Below, piece after piece: positions 17,348 through 26,149 of a stretch of 64,000 nt of DNA. Every line of letters begins with the position of its first letter. Within the stretch, counting starts at the first letter, position 1. The DNA comes from an uncultured Desulfuromonas sp. (GTDB lineage Bacteria > Desulfobacterota > Desulfuromonadia > Desulfuromonadales > Desulfuromonadaceae): the NCBI RefSeq assembly GCF_963678835.1, contig NZ_OY787470.1:682001-746000 (forward strand). Direction: 5' to 3'. Under the pieces are notes generated by a model. It saw only the letters and a program-made list of their open reading frames with translations. It did no database searches and was not told the DNA's origin. The position numbers and the translations under genes were made by a program.

Positions 17348-18172
17348 ATGTCCATTGAGCGCTACATTGATTCTTTGACTCTCTCTGATTCAACTCTCCG
17401 CCACGATGTTTCTTTGATTCTCCCTGATTTAACTCCCTGCTACGATTTATCATCCCACACGGATAGCATCGAGTTGACCAGGTCAGACATAATGCAGGAG
17501 GAGACAACCCCAATCTACGGAGATCTTCAGGCTGCAATAGACGCCGGAAGTCTGCTGTCGTTTGTCGATGGGGTCAGTCCACAGGAAAAAGACGATGTCA
17601 TTTTTTCCGTTCAGCTAGCCCAAAGGGGAGCCAGCGGTGCTTTTGACCGGTTCACGCAAACGCAGTCGTGGTATCAAAAATACACAGAAATTCTTGAGAA
17701 TATCGGCTGGGCAGCCGAGCAGCTGGCCTTTGCCCAATACAATCAGGGCGATGGGGAATTTCGTATGGACAAGGCGGCTCTTAAAGTCATTGCAGCGATT
17801 GCCACTCAAAATCAACTGGCAATTCTACAAGAGTCGATGAAAGCGCTGGAAGGCCTCGCCGAAAAAGATGGTAGTATCCAGCTCTTCGACTTCCACAGCT
17901 TTTCACAAATGAGCGGTAACTTCCAGATCGGAGCGGTGCAGAAGGCACAAAACAAAGCACTTTCCATGGCTCTCGGCGCATTCCATGTCCAGGGCACGGA
18001 TGCGCGACGAAGATTCCTTTTCTTTTCTTGGGGAGCTCAGGAGCTGAGTTTCTGGACCGCAGCACAAAAAATGACACTGAACGTAACCCTTTATGCCCAG
18101 CACCGGGACAGGGTGCAGAAAAAACTTGGTGCAGCAGCAGCGGATTTCATCAACGACTTAACGCTGGGTTGA
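17348..18172 (+). CDS. 274-aa protein of unknown function, partner of the CHAT-STAND protein
   Basis: Soluble, no signal peptide or clear membrane span. Residues 1-48 contain an imperfect repeat (LTLSDSTLRHDVSLIL, then LPDLTPCYD) encoded by tandemly repeated DNA. The conserved-looking core starts near residue 55 with DLQAAIDAGSLLSFVDGV and continues with WYQKYTEILENIGW, KVIAAIATQN, GNFQIGAVQ and RRFLFFSWGAQELSFW, ending KKLGAAAADFINDL. The first ATG has CGGAG upstream; the ATG at 17492 is an alternative start that would drop the repeat. It lies 31 bp before the CHAT gene in the same direction and is almost surely co-transcribed. It could be a substrate, toxin or sensor for that protein. It is not a recognisable gasdermin. 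Confidence 0.75.
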   Translation: MSIERYIDSLTLSDSTLRHDVSLILPDLTPCYDLSSHTDSIELTRSDIMQEETTPIYGDLQAAIDAGSLLSFVDGVSPQEKDDVIFSVQLAQRGASGAFDRFTQTQSWYQKYTEILENIGWAAEQLAFAQYNQGDGEFRMDKAALKVIAAIATQNQLAILQESMKALEGLAEKDGSIQLFDFHSFSQMSGNFQIGAVQKAQNKALSMALGAFHVQGTDARRRFLFFSWGAQELSFWTAAQKMTLNVTLYAQHRDRVQKKLGAAAADFINDLTLG

Positions 18173-18203
18173 AAATTTCTTTTTATTTTAATGTAGGGAC
18201 ACC

Positions 18204-21200
18204 ATGCACGCTATCATCAACCACTTTGGTGCAGATCTATTATGCCGATCAGAGGCCAGACCAGCAGAGGTTCGAATTCCCGGAGAACAAGCTCTGCCAG
18301 CACTCGAAGACTGGGCTAGCCGTTACGACGCTGCAGTCCGGCGCGGTGGGGAGGAAGAGCTGCTGGCTATCGGTCGTGATATGTTCAATTGGATCGATTC
18401 TAGCGGCTGGGCTTCAGCTTGGGCCAAAGCGCCCGGACCACGGTTCTTAGAACTCCAGATTGATGATCTCGGCGAACCGCTGGCACAGGCACTTCTTGAC
18501 GCTCCCTGGGAACTTCTCGCGTCACCTGCGAGCTACCTTGCCGACGACGGGGTGCAGATTTTCGAGGTTGTGCGACGTATCGGCGACAAAGCGGGAACGA
18601 TTGTGCCCAGGCACAGTGATTTACAGCTGATGTTCATGGCTGCTGCTCCGCGAGGAGCCAGCGTTCTTAATTTTGAAGCGGAAGAGTCAGCGATCCTTGA
18701 TGCCACATCCCGGCTGCCCCTGCATCTGATCGTTGAGGAGAGCGGGGCTGCGGAGTATCTGGGCGAACGCCTCCATCTGGACGGCCCCTTTGAAGCGCTT
18801 CATCTCTCTTGCCATGGAGACATCGATCCGCAGCGTGGCCATGTGCTTGTCCTCGAAGATGAAACCGGCAAACGTGCCGATGCCGATGCGAATGACATCG
18901 TTAAACTTCTGGGCGATCCAGAACGTACTCCACTGGTCTTCCTTTCCGCTTGCCGTACTGCCGAACAAGCCGGAAAAAACAACGAAGATGCACGCCGTTT
19001 TGAACCCTTTGTGCGGGACCTGACCCGTGCTGGGGTGGCGAATGTTCTCGGCTGGGACGGCTCGGTTTACGACAGCGATGCTGCAGCCTTCGCCCAAACA
19101 TTTTACTGCAGACTGGCAGAACGTGAACCGATCCCCCGCGCTGCCGCAGCGGCTCGTCTAGAACTGCGCCGGGCTCAATTGAAAAACCCGAAATGCGGCA
19201 GGCACTGGCACCTGGCGCGGCTGTACCTTGGCCCCCGTGGTGGCGGTGCCCTAGCGGTAAGGGGCCTGGAAAAACGTAAACTTGCCGGTGCGGCATACGA
19301 AGAACAGTTTCTCGACAAAGAACGCGGCGAGGTTCCTGTCGCGAAGCGCTCGGAGTTTGTCGGCCGCAGGCGTCAGGCTCAGGATGTTATCAAAGCATTT
19401 CGCAATGGCACTACGGGAGTGTTGATTCAAGGCATGGGCAATCTTGGCAAGTCGAGTCTGGCTGCTCGAATCGCCAGCCGGATGAGCGCTCACACCACGG
19501 TGGTGGTCTTTGGTGTCTATGACGCCCTCACCGTTTTCGACCGTATCGTCGAAGCCCTGTCACCACAACAAAGGGCAGAAATCAAAGCAACCTGGCGCGA
19601 GTCCATCATGGCCGATGCATCGACGCTGAGCGATGCACTTGAGACTCTGCTGGATGGTCCACTGGACCGCCATCCGATTCTGCTTATCATCGACGATCTG
19701 GAACGAATCCTCGAGACGCCAAAACAGTCCAACACGCCGACTCCGGTACAGCAACGCTACCGTGCGCTATTGGCGGCCGTACTCAGTGGATTTGAAAAGG
19801 CCCGAACAGATTCGCGGCTCCTGATTACCAGTCGGTATCGATTCTCCCTGCCTGATAGGAGCGGCGGAGATCTCGCCAAGGACCTGACCTGTATCCCGCT
19901 GCAGCCGATGGACAACGTTGAGCAGGTCAAGCAGTTGCGTGCGGCAGTATGGGCTGAAAACGTGCCGGCAGAGATTCTTCTTGAGGAAGAATCAACAGCG
20001 CGCGCCCTTGCAGCAGCCGGAGGCAATCCAGGTCTGCAAGCAGTACTCATGACACCGATTTTCAAAGGTGAAACCGAGGTGGCAAATAGAGCGATCGAAG
20101 CGATCGAATCTTTCCAGTTAACCGGTGTCCCCCCTGAAGAGATCGATAAACTGATCAAAGCGGGGGAGGTTAAGGACGAATCGAACGCCATGGTGTCATT
20201 TTTCCAGCGCATGGCTTTTGATACCTACAGAGCTGCCTTGACTCCAGCGCAGTCGAAAATGCTGCGTGTGGCCTGTCTCTTCTCCCCGGAACTCCCGATA
20301 CCGTGCTCTGCGCTGCAGGCTGCTGGCGTAGCTGCCGAGATTGCCAACCCAGAAACCGCGCTGCAACGACTCCTTGATCTGGGACTCTTCGACGATTGGG
20401 ACCTCCTGAACGAAACACCGCACGCTGCTGTAAATCCGCTGGCACGACCGCTGGTCGAAACCTTGGATGAAATCTCAGCATGCCAGCTCGCCGAAACAGT
20501 CTTGCCCGCACTGAAACAGGTTTGGTCCGATTCAGCGGGTAACTTTTCTCAAGATTCCAGAGCACTGGAACTCACCCGCCTCGCGCTTGTCGCCCCCCAA
20601 CCAGAACCGGACCTGCTTGAGCAGGCAGCAAATGCCGCTTCACGCTATCTCTTCAATTCCCTGCATGACGCACAGCGGGCACAAAACACGGTGCTGCAGC
20701 CAGCCCTTGCCAAGCTCATCGCACTAGGAACTGTGCCTGGTTCCAGCCTCCTTCTTGTAGCCTTCGACTGCGCCGAACTTTTGGGCGACAGAGGTGCTCA
20801 GGAGAGGGTTCTGAAGATGATGCAGGAATCCGGTGCGGTCGGATTTGATCGAGGCAGTGTTCTTTTGCGTCAAGGGAATGCGAAGCATCGCCTCGGCGAA
20901 CTCGACGAGGCGAAACATGCCTTTATTGAAGCTGCAGCAGCTTTTCAAGAGGCGGAAGAAGAGCGTGATTGGGCCATAGCCAGAGGACAAATCGCCGACA
21001 TCCTGATGGCCCGCGGTGAGCTCGATGAGGCGTTGCGCATCCGCACCGAAGAGGAGCTGCCGGTGAATGAGCGGCTCGGTGATGTCCATTCGAAGGCGGT
21101 GACCCAGGGACAAATTGCCGACATCCTGATGGCCCGCGGTGAGCTCGATGAGGCGTTGCGCATCCGCACCGAAGAGGAGCTGCCGGTGTATGAGCGGCTC

Positions 21201-22757
21201 GGTGATGTCTGTTTGAAGGCGGTGACCCAGGGGAAAATTGCCGACATCCTGATGGCCCGCGGTGAGCTCGATGAGGCGTTGCGCATCCGCACCGAAGAGG
21301 AGCTGCCGGTGTATGAGCGACTCGGTGATGTCCGTTCGAAGGCGGTGACCCAGGGAAAAATTGCCGACATCCTGATGGCCCGCGGTGAGCTCGATGAGGC
21401 GTTGCGCATCTGCACCGAAGAGGAGCTGCCGGTGTATGAGCGGCTCGGTGATGTCCGTGAGAAGGCGGTGACCCAGGGAAAAATTGCCGACATCCTGATG
21501 GCCCGCGGTGAGCTCGATGAGGCGTTGCGCATCCGCACCGAAGAGGAGCTGCCGGTGTATGAGCGGCTCGGTGATGTCCATTCGAAGGCGGTGACCCAGG
21601 GACAAATTGCCGACATCCTGATGGCCCGCGGTGAGCTCGATGAGGCGTTGCGCATCCGCACCGAAGAGGAGCTGCCGGTGTATGAGCGACTCGGTGATGT
21701 CCGTTCGAAGGCGGTGACCCAGGGAAAAATTGCCGACATCCTGATGGCCCGCGGTGAGCTCGATGAGGCGTTGCGCATCTGCACCGAAGAGGAGCTGCCG
21801 GTGTATGAGCGGCTCGGTGATGTCCGTGAGAAGGCGGTGACCCAGGGAAAAATTGCCGACATCCTGATGGCCCGCGGTGAGCTCGATGAGGCGTTGCGCA
21901 TCCGCACCGAAGAGGAGCTGCCGGTGTATGAGCGGCTCGGTGATGTCCATTCGAAGGCGGTGACCCAGGGACAAATTGCCGACATCCTGATGGCCCGCGG
22001 TGAGCTCGATGAGGCGTTGCGCATCCGCACCGAAGAGGAGCTGCCGGTGTATGAGCGGCTCGGTGATGTCTGTTTGAAGGCGGTGACCCAGGGGAAAATT
22101 GCCGACATCCTGATGGCCCGCGGTGAGCTCGATGAGGCGTTGCGCATCCGCACCGAAGAGGAGCTGCCGGTGTATGAGCGACTCGGTGATGTCCGTTCGA
22201 AGGCGGTGACCCAGGGAAAAATTGCCGACATCCTGATGGCCCGCGGTGAGCTCGATGAGGCGTTGCGCATCCGCACCGAAGAACAATTGCCGGTGTATGA
22301 GCGGCTCGGTGATGTCCGTTCGAAGGCGGTGACCCAGGGAAAAATTGCCGACATCCTGATGGCCCGCGGTGAGCTCGATGAGGCGCTTGCCCTGCATGAA
22401 CAACGCCTGCCCACTGCGGAAAAGCTAGAGGATATCGACAGCATTGCCCACATAAAATATGCGACAGCCTCACTTCGTTTGCAGCGTGGAGATCACAAAA
22501 CCGGGGGCATGCAGCAAATCTACGAGGAGCTTTCCACGGCCTTTAACATCAGCCTGAAGCTCGGCCGAGCAGACGCTATCGGTGCGATAGGCCAACTGCT
22601 TGCGCAGGTTCTTGCCATGGTCGGCCAGAGGAGTGCGGCGCTTGAGGTTCTTCAACCGACACAGGATGCTTTTGAAAAAATCGGCAATATCAAAGGGCTT
22701 CAGCATGTAAGAGAACTGCGAGAGATGATTGACAGAGATATGGAGGAAGAAGAGTAA
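18204..22757 (+). CDS. CHAT protease - STAND NTPase - TPR array protein
   Basis: 1517 aa, soluble. Residues about 60-340 form a CHAT (caspase-like) protease domain. The catalytic pair is His204 in LHLSCHGD and Cys250 in FLSACRTAE, preceded by APWELL, the usual lead-in. Residues about 380-700 form a STAND-type NTPase: Walker A GMGNLGKSS (410-418), Walker B LLIIDDLER (Asp497/498), and LLITSR as the sensor motif. After an all-helical region come 12 TPR units of 41 residues (928 to about 1420), each close to GKIADILMARGELDEAL plus a variable second half, then a capping tail. The logic is the classic one of STAND signalling proteins: the TPRs sense, the NTPase oligomerises and the protease is released. 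The target is unknown. It is preceded by a 274-aa partner gene and flanked by REP/MITE copies. Confidence 0.9.
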   Translation: MHAIINHFGADLLCRSEARPAEVRIPGEQALPALEDWASRYDAAVRRGGEEELLAIGRDMFNWIDSSGWASAWAKAPGPRFLELQIDDLGEPLAQALLDAPWELLASPASYLADDGVQIFEVVRRIGDKAGTIVPRHSDLQLMFMAAAPRGASVLNFEAEESAILDATSRLPLHLIVEESGAAEYLGERLHLDGPFEALHLSCHGDIDPQRGHVLVLEDETGKRADADANDIVKLLGDPERTPLVFLSACRTAEQAGKNNEDARRFEPFVRDLTRAGVANVLGWDGSVYDSDAAAFAQTFYCRLAEREPIPRAAAAARLELRRAQLKNPKCGRHWHLARLYLGPRGGGALAVRGLEKRKLAGAAYEEQFLDKERGEVPVAKRSEFVGRRRQAQDVIKAFRNGTTGVLIQGMGNLGKSSLAARIASRMSAHTTVVVFGVYDALTVFDRIVEALSPQQRAEIKATWRESIMADASTLSDALETLLDGPLDRHPILLIIDDLERILETPKQSNTPTPVQQRYRALLAAVLSGFEKARTDSRLLITSRYRFSLPDRSGGDLAKDLTCIPLQPMDNVEQVKQLRAAVWAENVPAEILLEEESTARALAAAGGNPGLQAVLMTPIFKGETEVANRAIEAIESFQLTGVPPEEIDKLIKAGEVKDESNAMVSFFQRMAFDTYRAALTPAQSKMLRVACLFSPELPIPCSALQAAGVAAEIANPETALQRLLDLGLFDDWDLLNETPHAAVNPLARPLVETLDEISACQLAETVLPALKQVWSDSAGNFSQDSRALELTRLALVAPQPEPDLLEQAANAASRYLFNSLHDAQRAQNTVLQPALAKLIALGTVPGSSLLLVAFDCAELLGDRGAQERVLKMMQESGAVGFDRGSVLLRQGNAKHRLGELDEAKHAFIEAAAAFQEAEEERDWAIARGQIADILMARGELDEALRIRTEEELPVNERLGDVHSKAVTQGQIADILMARGELDEALRIRTEEELPVYERLGDVCLKAVTQGKIADILMARGELDEALRIRTEEELPVYERLGDVRSKAVTQGKIADILMARGELDEALRICTEEELPVYERLGDVREKAVTQGKIADILMARGELDEALRIRTEEELPVYERLGDVHSKAVTQGQIADILMARGELDEALRIRTEEELPVYERLGDVRSKAVTQGKIADILMARGELDEALRICTEEELPVYERLGDVREKAVTQGKIADILMARGELDEALRIRTEEELPVYERLGDVHSKAVTQGQIADILMARGELDEALRIRTEEELPVYERLGDVCLKAVTQGKIADILMARGELDEALRIRTEEELPVYERLGDVRSKAVTQGKIADILMARGELDEALRIRTEEQLPVYERLGDVRSKAVTQGKIADILMARGELDEALALHEQRLPTAEKLEDIDSIAHIKYATASLRLQRGDHKTGGMQQIYEELSTAFNISLKLGRADAIGAIGQLLAQVLAMVGQRSAALEVLQPTQDAFEKIGNIKGLQHVRELREMIDRDMEEEE
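20985..22460 (+). repeat. 123-bp coding tandem repeat, 12 units (TPR array)
   Basis: GCCGACATCCTGATGGCCCG recurs at exact 123-bp steps from 20994 to 22347. Most of each unit is identical in DNA, synonymous sites included. Variation is confined to a few codons near the end (HS, CL, RS, RE before KAVTQ) and an Arg/Cys choice. Units 3-5 match 6-8, and units 1-3 match 8-10, which points to recent block duplications. Confidence 0.95.
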
Positions 22758-22858
22758 TCTTTACATTTGCATTCAGCGTCGGAAAATTGGGTCTGGGCAG
22801 AGAAGACAATAATCATTTATAACCAGCGGAAGTTTCTGAAGTTCTAGGGACAATATAG

Positions 22859-23040
22859 AATGGCGCTGGTTTAAGGGAAAGAGCAGCAAAACCGGGGCTG
22901 TCCCCGCACGGGGGCTGTCCCAGGCTTTTGCGGTGCAAACCACCACCGTTCCATGGCCCGTAAACATCTGGGACAGCCCCAGGTAGGGCTTGGGACAGTC
23001 CCGAGTTTACTACAGAATTGCTTAAGCTAGCGCTATTCGT
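22859..23040 (+). repeat. MITE-like repeat family B, copy 3
   Basis: The most complete copy. The left end GAATGGCGCTGGTTTAAG (22859-22876) and the right end CTTAAGCTAGCGCTATTC (23021-23038) form imperfect terminal inverted repeats around the hairpin-rich body. No family A unit is attached. It fills the gap between the CHAT gene and the convergent cbiA gene and could act as a bidirectional terminator. Confidence 0.85.
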
Positions 23041-23050
23041 GACAGTATAC

Positions 23051-24466
23051 TCATCTTTGCTTTTCATGTACTGAACTCGGCTCTGTTTTTTGCAGCACCG
23101 AGACAAATTTGTCCAGTGCTTTGGGCGATGAGGCTAGGTGCAAATGAACATAGCTCGCTAAAACTTGCCCCCAACGATACCCTTCATCACGCAAAGATCC
23201 ATCACGATTCGTGCGTGTCTGATAAGCTGCCTCCCACTCCGTATTGACCAACGGATTATCATACAATTCCGAATAGTGAAATTCATGTCCACGAAGGCGT
23301 GTGCCAACATCACCAAACAATATAGGTCGCTGCAAAGTCACTTCCATATACCCAAGACGCTTGCGACGTGAGCGCATTCGGGTCCAGCTTGGCAGAATAC
23401 CGACAAACGGCCAGTTTTTTTCTTCTTTCTGCAATCCCTGACTGAGATACATCAACCCACCACATTCGGCATAAACGGGGCGTCCGCTGTTGCAGAAGTT
23501 CCGGATGCTGTTGAGCATGGCGTGATTACTCGACAGTTGCTCAGCGTGTTCTTCCGGGTAGCCGCCGCCGAGATACAGGCCGTTGCAGTTTGCGGGCAGT
23601 TCCTTGTCTTCCAACGGCGAGAAAAACACCAACTCCACGCCGCGTTGTTCCAAGGCGTCGAACAGATCCTGATAGTAAAACTGAAAGGCGGCATCGCGAG
23701 CAATGGCCAGACGCACGGTCCCGTCTGCAACGACTTTGACCGGGGGCGCTGGCGGTATTGGCGGCAGTGATGGCGCATTTCGTGCCTGTTGCAGCAGGTG
23801 GTCGAGGTTGAGGTGCTGTTCAGCGGCTGTGGCAAGTTGCTGGATGAGGTCCGCATCCCATTGAGTTTCCGTGGCAGAGACCAGACCGAGGTGGCGGCTG
23901 GGCAGGGCGGGTAGGGCGTTGCGAGGTACGGCACCGAGTAGCGGTGGCAAGTTGGCGGCCTGCAATGCCTGGGTGAGCAGGGTGGCATGGGAGTCGGAGC
24001 CGCAGAAGTTGGCGATCACTCCGGCCAGGGTGATGGTTGGCTCAAAGCTGGCGTAGCCGTGCACCAGGGCGGCGAGGCTGCGGGCCATGCCGTGGCTGTT
24101 GACCACCAGGGCCACGGGAGCCTGGAGCCAGTCGGCGATCTGGGCGGTGCTGCCGTCGAGACTGGTCGGGCTGCTGCCGTCGTAGAGGCCCATCACCCCT
24201 TCGATAATGGCGATGTCGGCAGCGGCGCTGCGTTCGGCAAACAGGCGGGTGACGTAGTCGCGGCCGCACATCCAGCCGTCGAGATTGTAGCACGGGCGGC
24301 CCGACACCCGGCTGAGGTGGCCGGGGTCGAGGTAGTCCGGCCCGACTTTGAAGGTCTGCACGGTAAGGCCGCGTTGGCGCAAGGCTGCCACCAGCGCCAG
24401 GGTCAGGGACGATTTGCCGACGCCGCTGTGGCTGCCGGCGATCACCAGTCGTGGACAGTTGCTCAA
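23051..24466 (-). CDS. cbiA: Cobyrinate a,c-diamide synthase
   Basis: 471 aa, the usual CbiA/CobB length. It uses glutamine and ATP to amidate the a and c side chains of cobyrinate. The N-terminal ATP-binding domain has IAGSHSGVGKSSLTLAL (residues 9-25) and FKVGPDYLDP. The C-terminal class I amidotransferase-like domain has YLGGGYPEEHA and the nucleophile region YAECGGLMYL. The ATG overlaps the stop of the upstream SUMT-CobO gene by 4 bp (24463-24466), so translation is coupled. It is the last gene of the 27-kb cobalamin cluster. Confidence 0.95.
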   Translation of the reverse strand: MSNCPRLVIAGSHSGVGKSSLTLALVAALRQRGLTVQTFKVGPDYLDPGHLSRVSGRPCYNLDGWMCGRDYVTRLFAERSAAADIAIIEGVMGLYDGSSPTSLDGSTAQIADWLQAPVALVVNSHGMARSLAALVHGYASFEPTITLAGVIANFCGSDSHATLLTQALQAANLPPLLGAVPRNALPALPSRHLGLVSATETQWDADLIQQLATAAEQHLNLDHLLQQARNAPSLPPIPPAPPVKVVADGTVRLAIARDAAFQFYYQDLFDALEQRGVELVFFSPLEDKELPANCNGLYLGGGYPEEHAEQLSSNHAMLNSIRNFCNSGRPVYAECGGLMYLSQGLQKEEKNWPFVGILPSWTRMRSRRKRLGYMEVTLQRPILFGDVGTRLRGHEFHYSELYDNPLVNTEWEAAYQTRTNRDGSLRDEGYRWGQVLASYVHLHLASSPKALDKFVSVLQKTEPSSVHEKQR

Positions 24467-25806
24467 AACTCTACTCCCTTGCGTGCCGGAATGCCCTGCT
24501 CAAAGGCGTGCTTGACGGGCTGAATTTCGCTGACCGTATCGGCCAGATCGATGAGGGCAGGCACGGCGTGACGGCCGGTGAGCACCAGGGTCAGCGGAGC
24601 CGGGGCGCGCTGCAGCAGATCGACCACCTTGTGTTCGTCGAGCAGGCCCCGCGCCACGGTGCCGCACAGTTCGTCGAGGATGATCAGATCGTGGTTGCCG
24701 CTGAAGATGGCGGCTTCGGCGCGAGCCAGCCCGTGCTCGGCGGCGTCACAGTGTGCGGCATACAGAGGATGATCCGGTTTGGGCACAAAGCCGAAGCCGC
24801 ATTGCTCGACGGGTACGCCGAGGCGCTCCAGCGCGGCCAGTTCGCCGACATCGGGATCGTTCTTCATAAACTGGAGGATGCGCACCTGCTGGCCGTGGCC
24901 GACGGCGCGCAACGCCATGCCGAACGCGGCGGTGGACTTGCCCTTGCCGTTGCCGGTGAAGATGAGGATGTTGGTGCGCGCGCTGTCATCCTGCGGCGTG
25001 GTGTCCGACGCTTTAGGTTGTGGCTGCGCTGGTGTTTCTTCCGCCGTCAGGCTGCGCTGGAACCAGTCCAACCGCTTATGCAGTGTTACCACATCGCCAA
25101 CCAGGATCACCGCCGGGCTGGTGATCCCCTGTTGGGCGACCTGTTGCGGTGCATCGGCCAGGGTGGTGATGAGGGTGCGTTGCTGCGGGGTGGAGGCATG
25201 GCTGACCACGGCCACCGGCGTGTCGGCGGCGCGGCCATGGCAGATCAGCTCGTCGCAGATGGTGGCGATGTTGGTCAGGCCCATGTAAAACACCAGGGTG
25301 CCGTGACCGCGACCGAGGGCGGGCCAGTCGATATCGCGCTGGGCGTTTTTGCGCGTGTTGACGTGGCCGGTGACCAGGGTGACGCTGGTGGTGAAGTCGC
25401 GGTGGGTGAGGGGGATACCCGCGTAGGCTCCGGCGGCGAATCCGGCGGTGACGCCCGGCACCACTTCAAACGGGATGCCCGCCTCGGCCAGGGTGTCGAT
25501 CTCCTCGCCACCACGGCCAAACACAAACGGATCGCCGCCCTTGAGGCGCACCACCACCTTGCCCTCACGCGCTTTCTCCACCAGAAGCGCATTGATCTGC
25601 TCTTGAGGCAGGGCGTGATGACCCATGTTCTTGCCGACGTAAATCTGTTCCGCTGCCGGGGACACATCGCCCAACAGGGCCGGATTGCACAGCCGGTCGT
25701 AGAGCACCACATCGGCGCGTTGCAGGCAGCGTTTGCCTTTGACCGTGATCAGGCCGCTGTCGCCGGGACCGGCACCCACCAGATAAACCCGCGTTGTTTT
25801 ATTCAC
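24463..25806 (-). CDS. cobA-cobO: Fusion of uroporphyrinogen III methyltransferase and corrinoid adenosyltransferase
   Basis: 447 aa in two parts. Residues 1 to about 245 are a SUMT (CobA/SirA type), making precorrin-2: [47 protein letters not shown] and [18 protein letters not shown] are diagnostic. A Pro/Ala-rich linker (about 246-272) joins it to a BtuR/CobO ATP:corrinoid adenosyltransferase, with the P-loop [21 protein letters not shown] and [10 protein letters not shown]. The enzymes act at the first and a late step of the pathway, so the fusion is unexpected. The start is a GTG with AGGAGA 6 nt upstream. The downstream cbiA overlaps by 4 bp. Confidence 0.93.
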   Translation of the reverse strand: MNKTTRVYLVGAGPGDSGLITVKGKRCLQRADVVLYDRLCNPALLGDVSPAAEQIYVGKNMGHHALPQEQINALLVEKAREGKVVVRLKGGDPFVFGRGGEEIDTLAEAGIPFEVVPGVTAGFAAGAYAGIPLTHRDFTTSVTLVTGHVNTRKNAQRDIDWPALGRGHGTLVFYMGLTNIATICDELICHGRAADTPVAVVSHASTPQQRTLITTLADAPQQVAQQGITSPAVILVGDVVTLHKRLDWFQRSLTAEETPAQPQPKASDTTPQDDSARTNILIFTGNGKGKSTAAFGMALRAVGHGQQVRILQFMKNDPDVGELAALERLGVPVEQCGFGFVPKPDHPLYAAHCDAAEHGLARAEAAIFSGNHDLIILDELCGTVARGLLDEHKVVDLLQRAPAPLTLVLTGRHAVPALIDLADTVSEIQPVKHAFEQGIPARKGVEF

Positions 25807-25859
25807 TTCAATTCTCCTATATCTGTATCCACCGAACCGTTTACCGATTCAGGGTTCGT

Positions 25860-26008
25860 CCTAAACTCGGGACTGTCCCAAGCACTACCTGGGGCTGTCC
25901 AAGATGTTTACGGGCCATGGAACGATGGCGGTTTGCACCGCAAAAGCCTGGGACAGCCCCGTGCGGGGACAGTCCCGTTTTTGCTGCTTTTTCCCTTAAA
26001 CTAGCGCC
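25860..26008 (-). repeat. MITE-like repeat family B, copy 4
   Basis: Inverted copy (starts AACTCGGGACTGTCCCAAGC, ends CTTAAACTAGCGCCATT). With the family A copy just to its right it fills the gap upstream of the cobA-cobO gene. Confidence 0.85.
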
Positions 26009-26058
26009 ATTTTGGTTAGTCCTCTAATCCTCTCCGTTTTGCATCACTGTAACCACCT

Positions 26059-26140
26059 GTAGGAGCGAATTTATTCGCGAATTGTTTAGGCCATTGATTC
26101 ATTTCTCGATGGAAATTCGCGGCTGAAGCCGCTCCTACAA
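26059..26140 (-). repeat. Dispersed repeat family A, copy 4
   Basis: Same orientation as copy 3 and closely similar, with a few changes in the spacer. It sits just past the 3' end of cbiJ. Confidence 0.85.
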
Positions 26141-26149
26141 GGCACAATT

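Noticed and set aside
17348..18172. Bacterial gasdermin as partner of the CHAT protease
   Set aside because: No N-terminal lipidated Cys and no recognisable gasdermin pattern; the sequence looks like a different mixed fold.
20985..22460. CRISPR-like regular repeats
   Set aside because: The 123-bp units are coding and in frame with the CHAT protein. There are no unique spacers and no cas genes.
20945..22473. Long minus-strand open frames (over 500 codons) opposite the TPR array
   Set aside because: The repeat period (123 bp) is a multiple of three, so any stop-free unit gives a long open frame in every reading frame. Composition is unnatural and no ribosome sites precede them.
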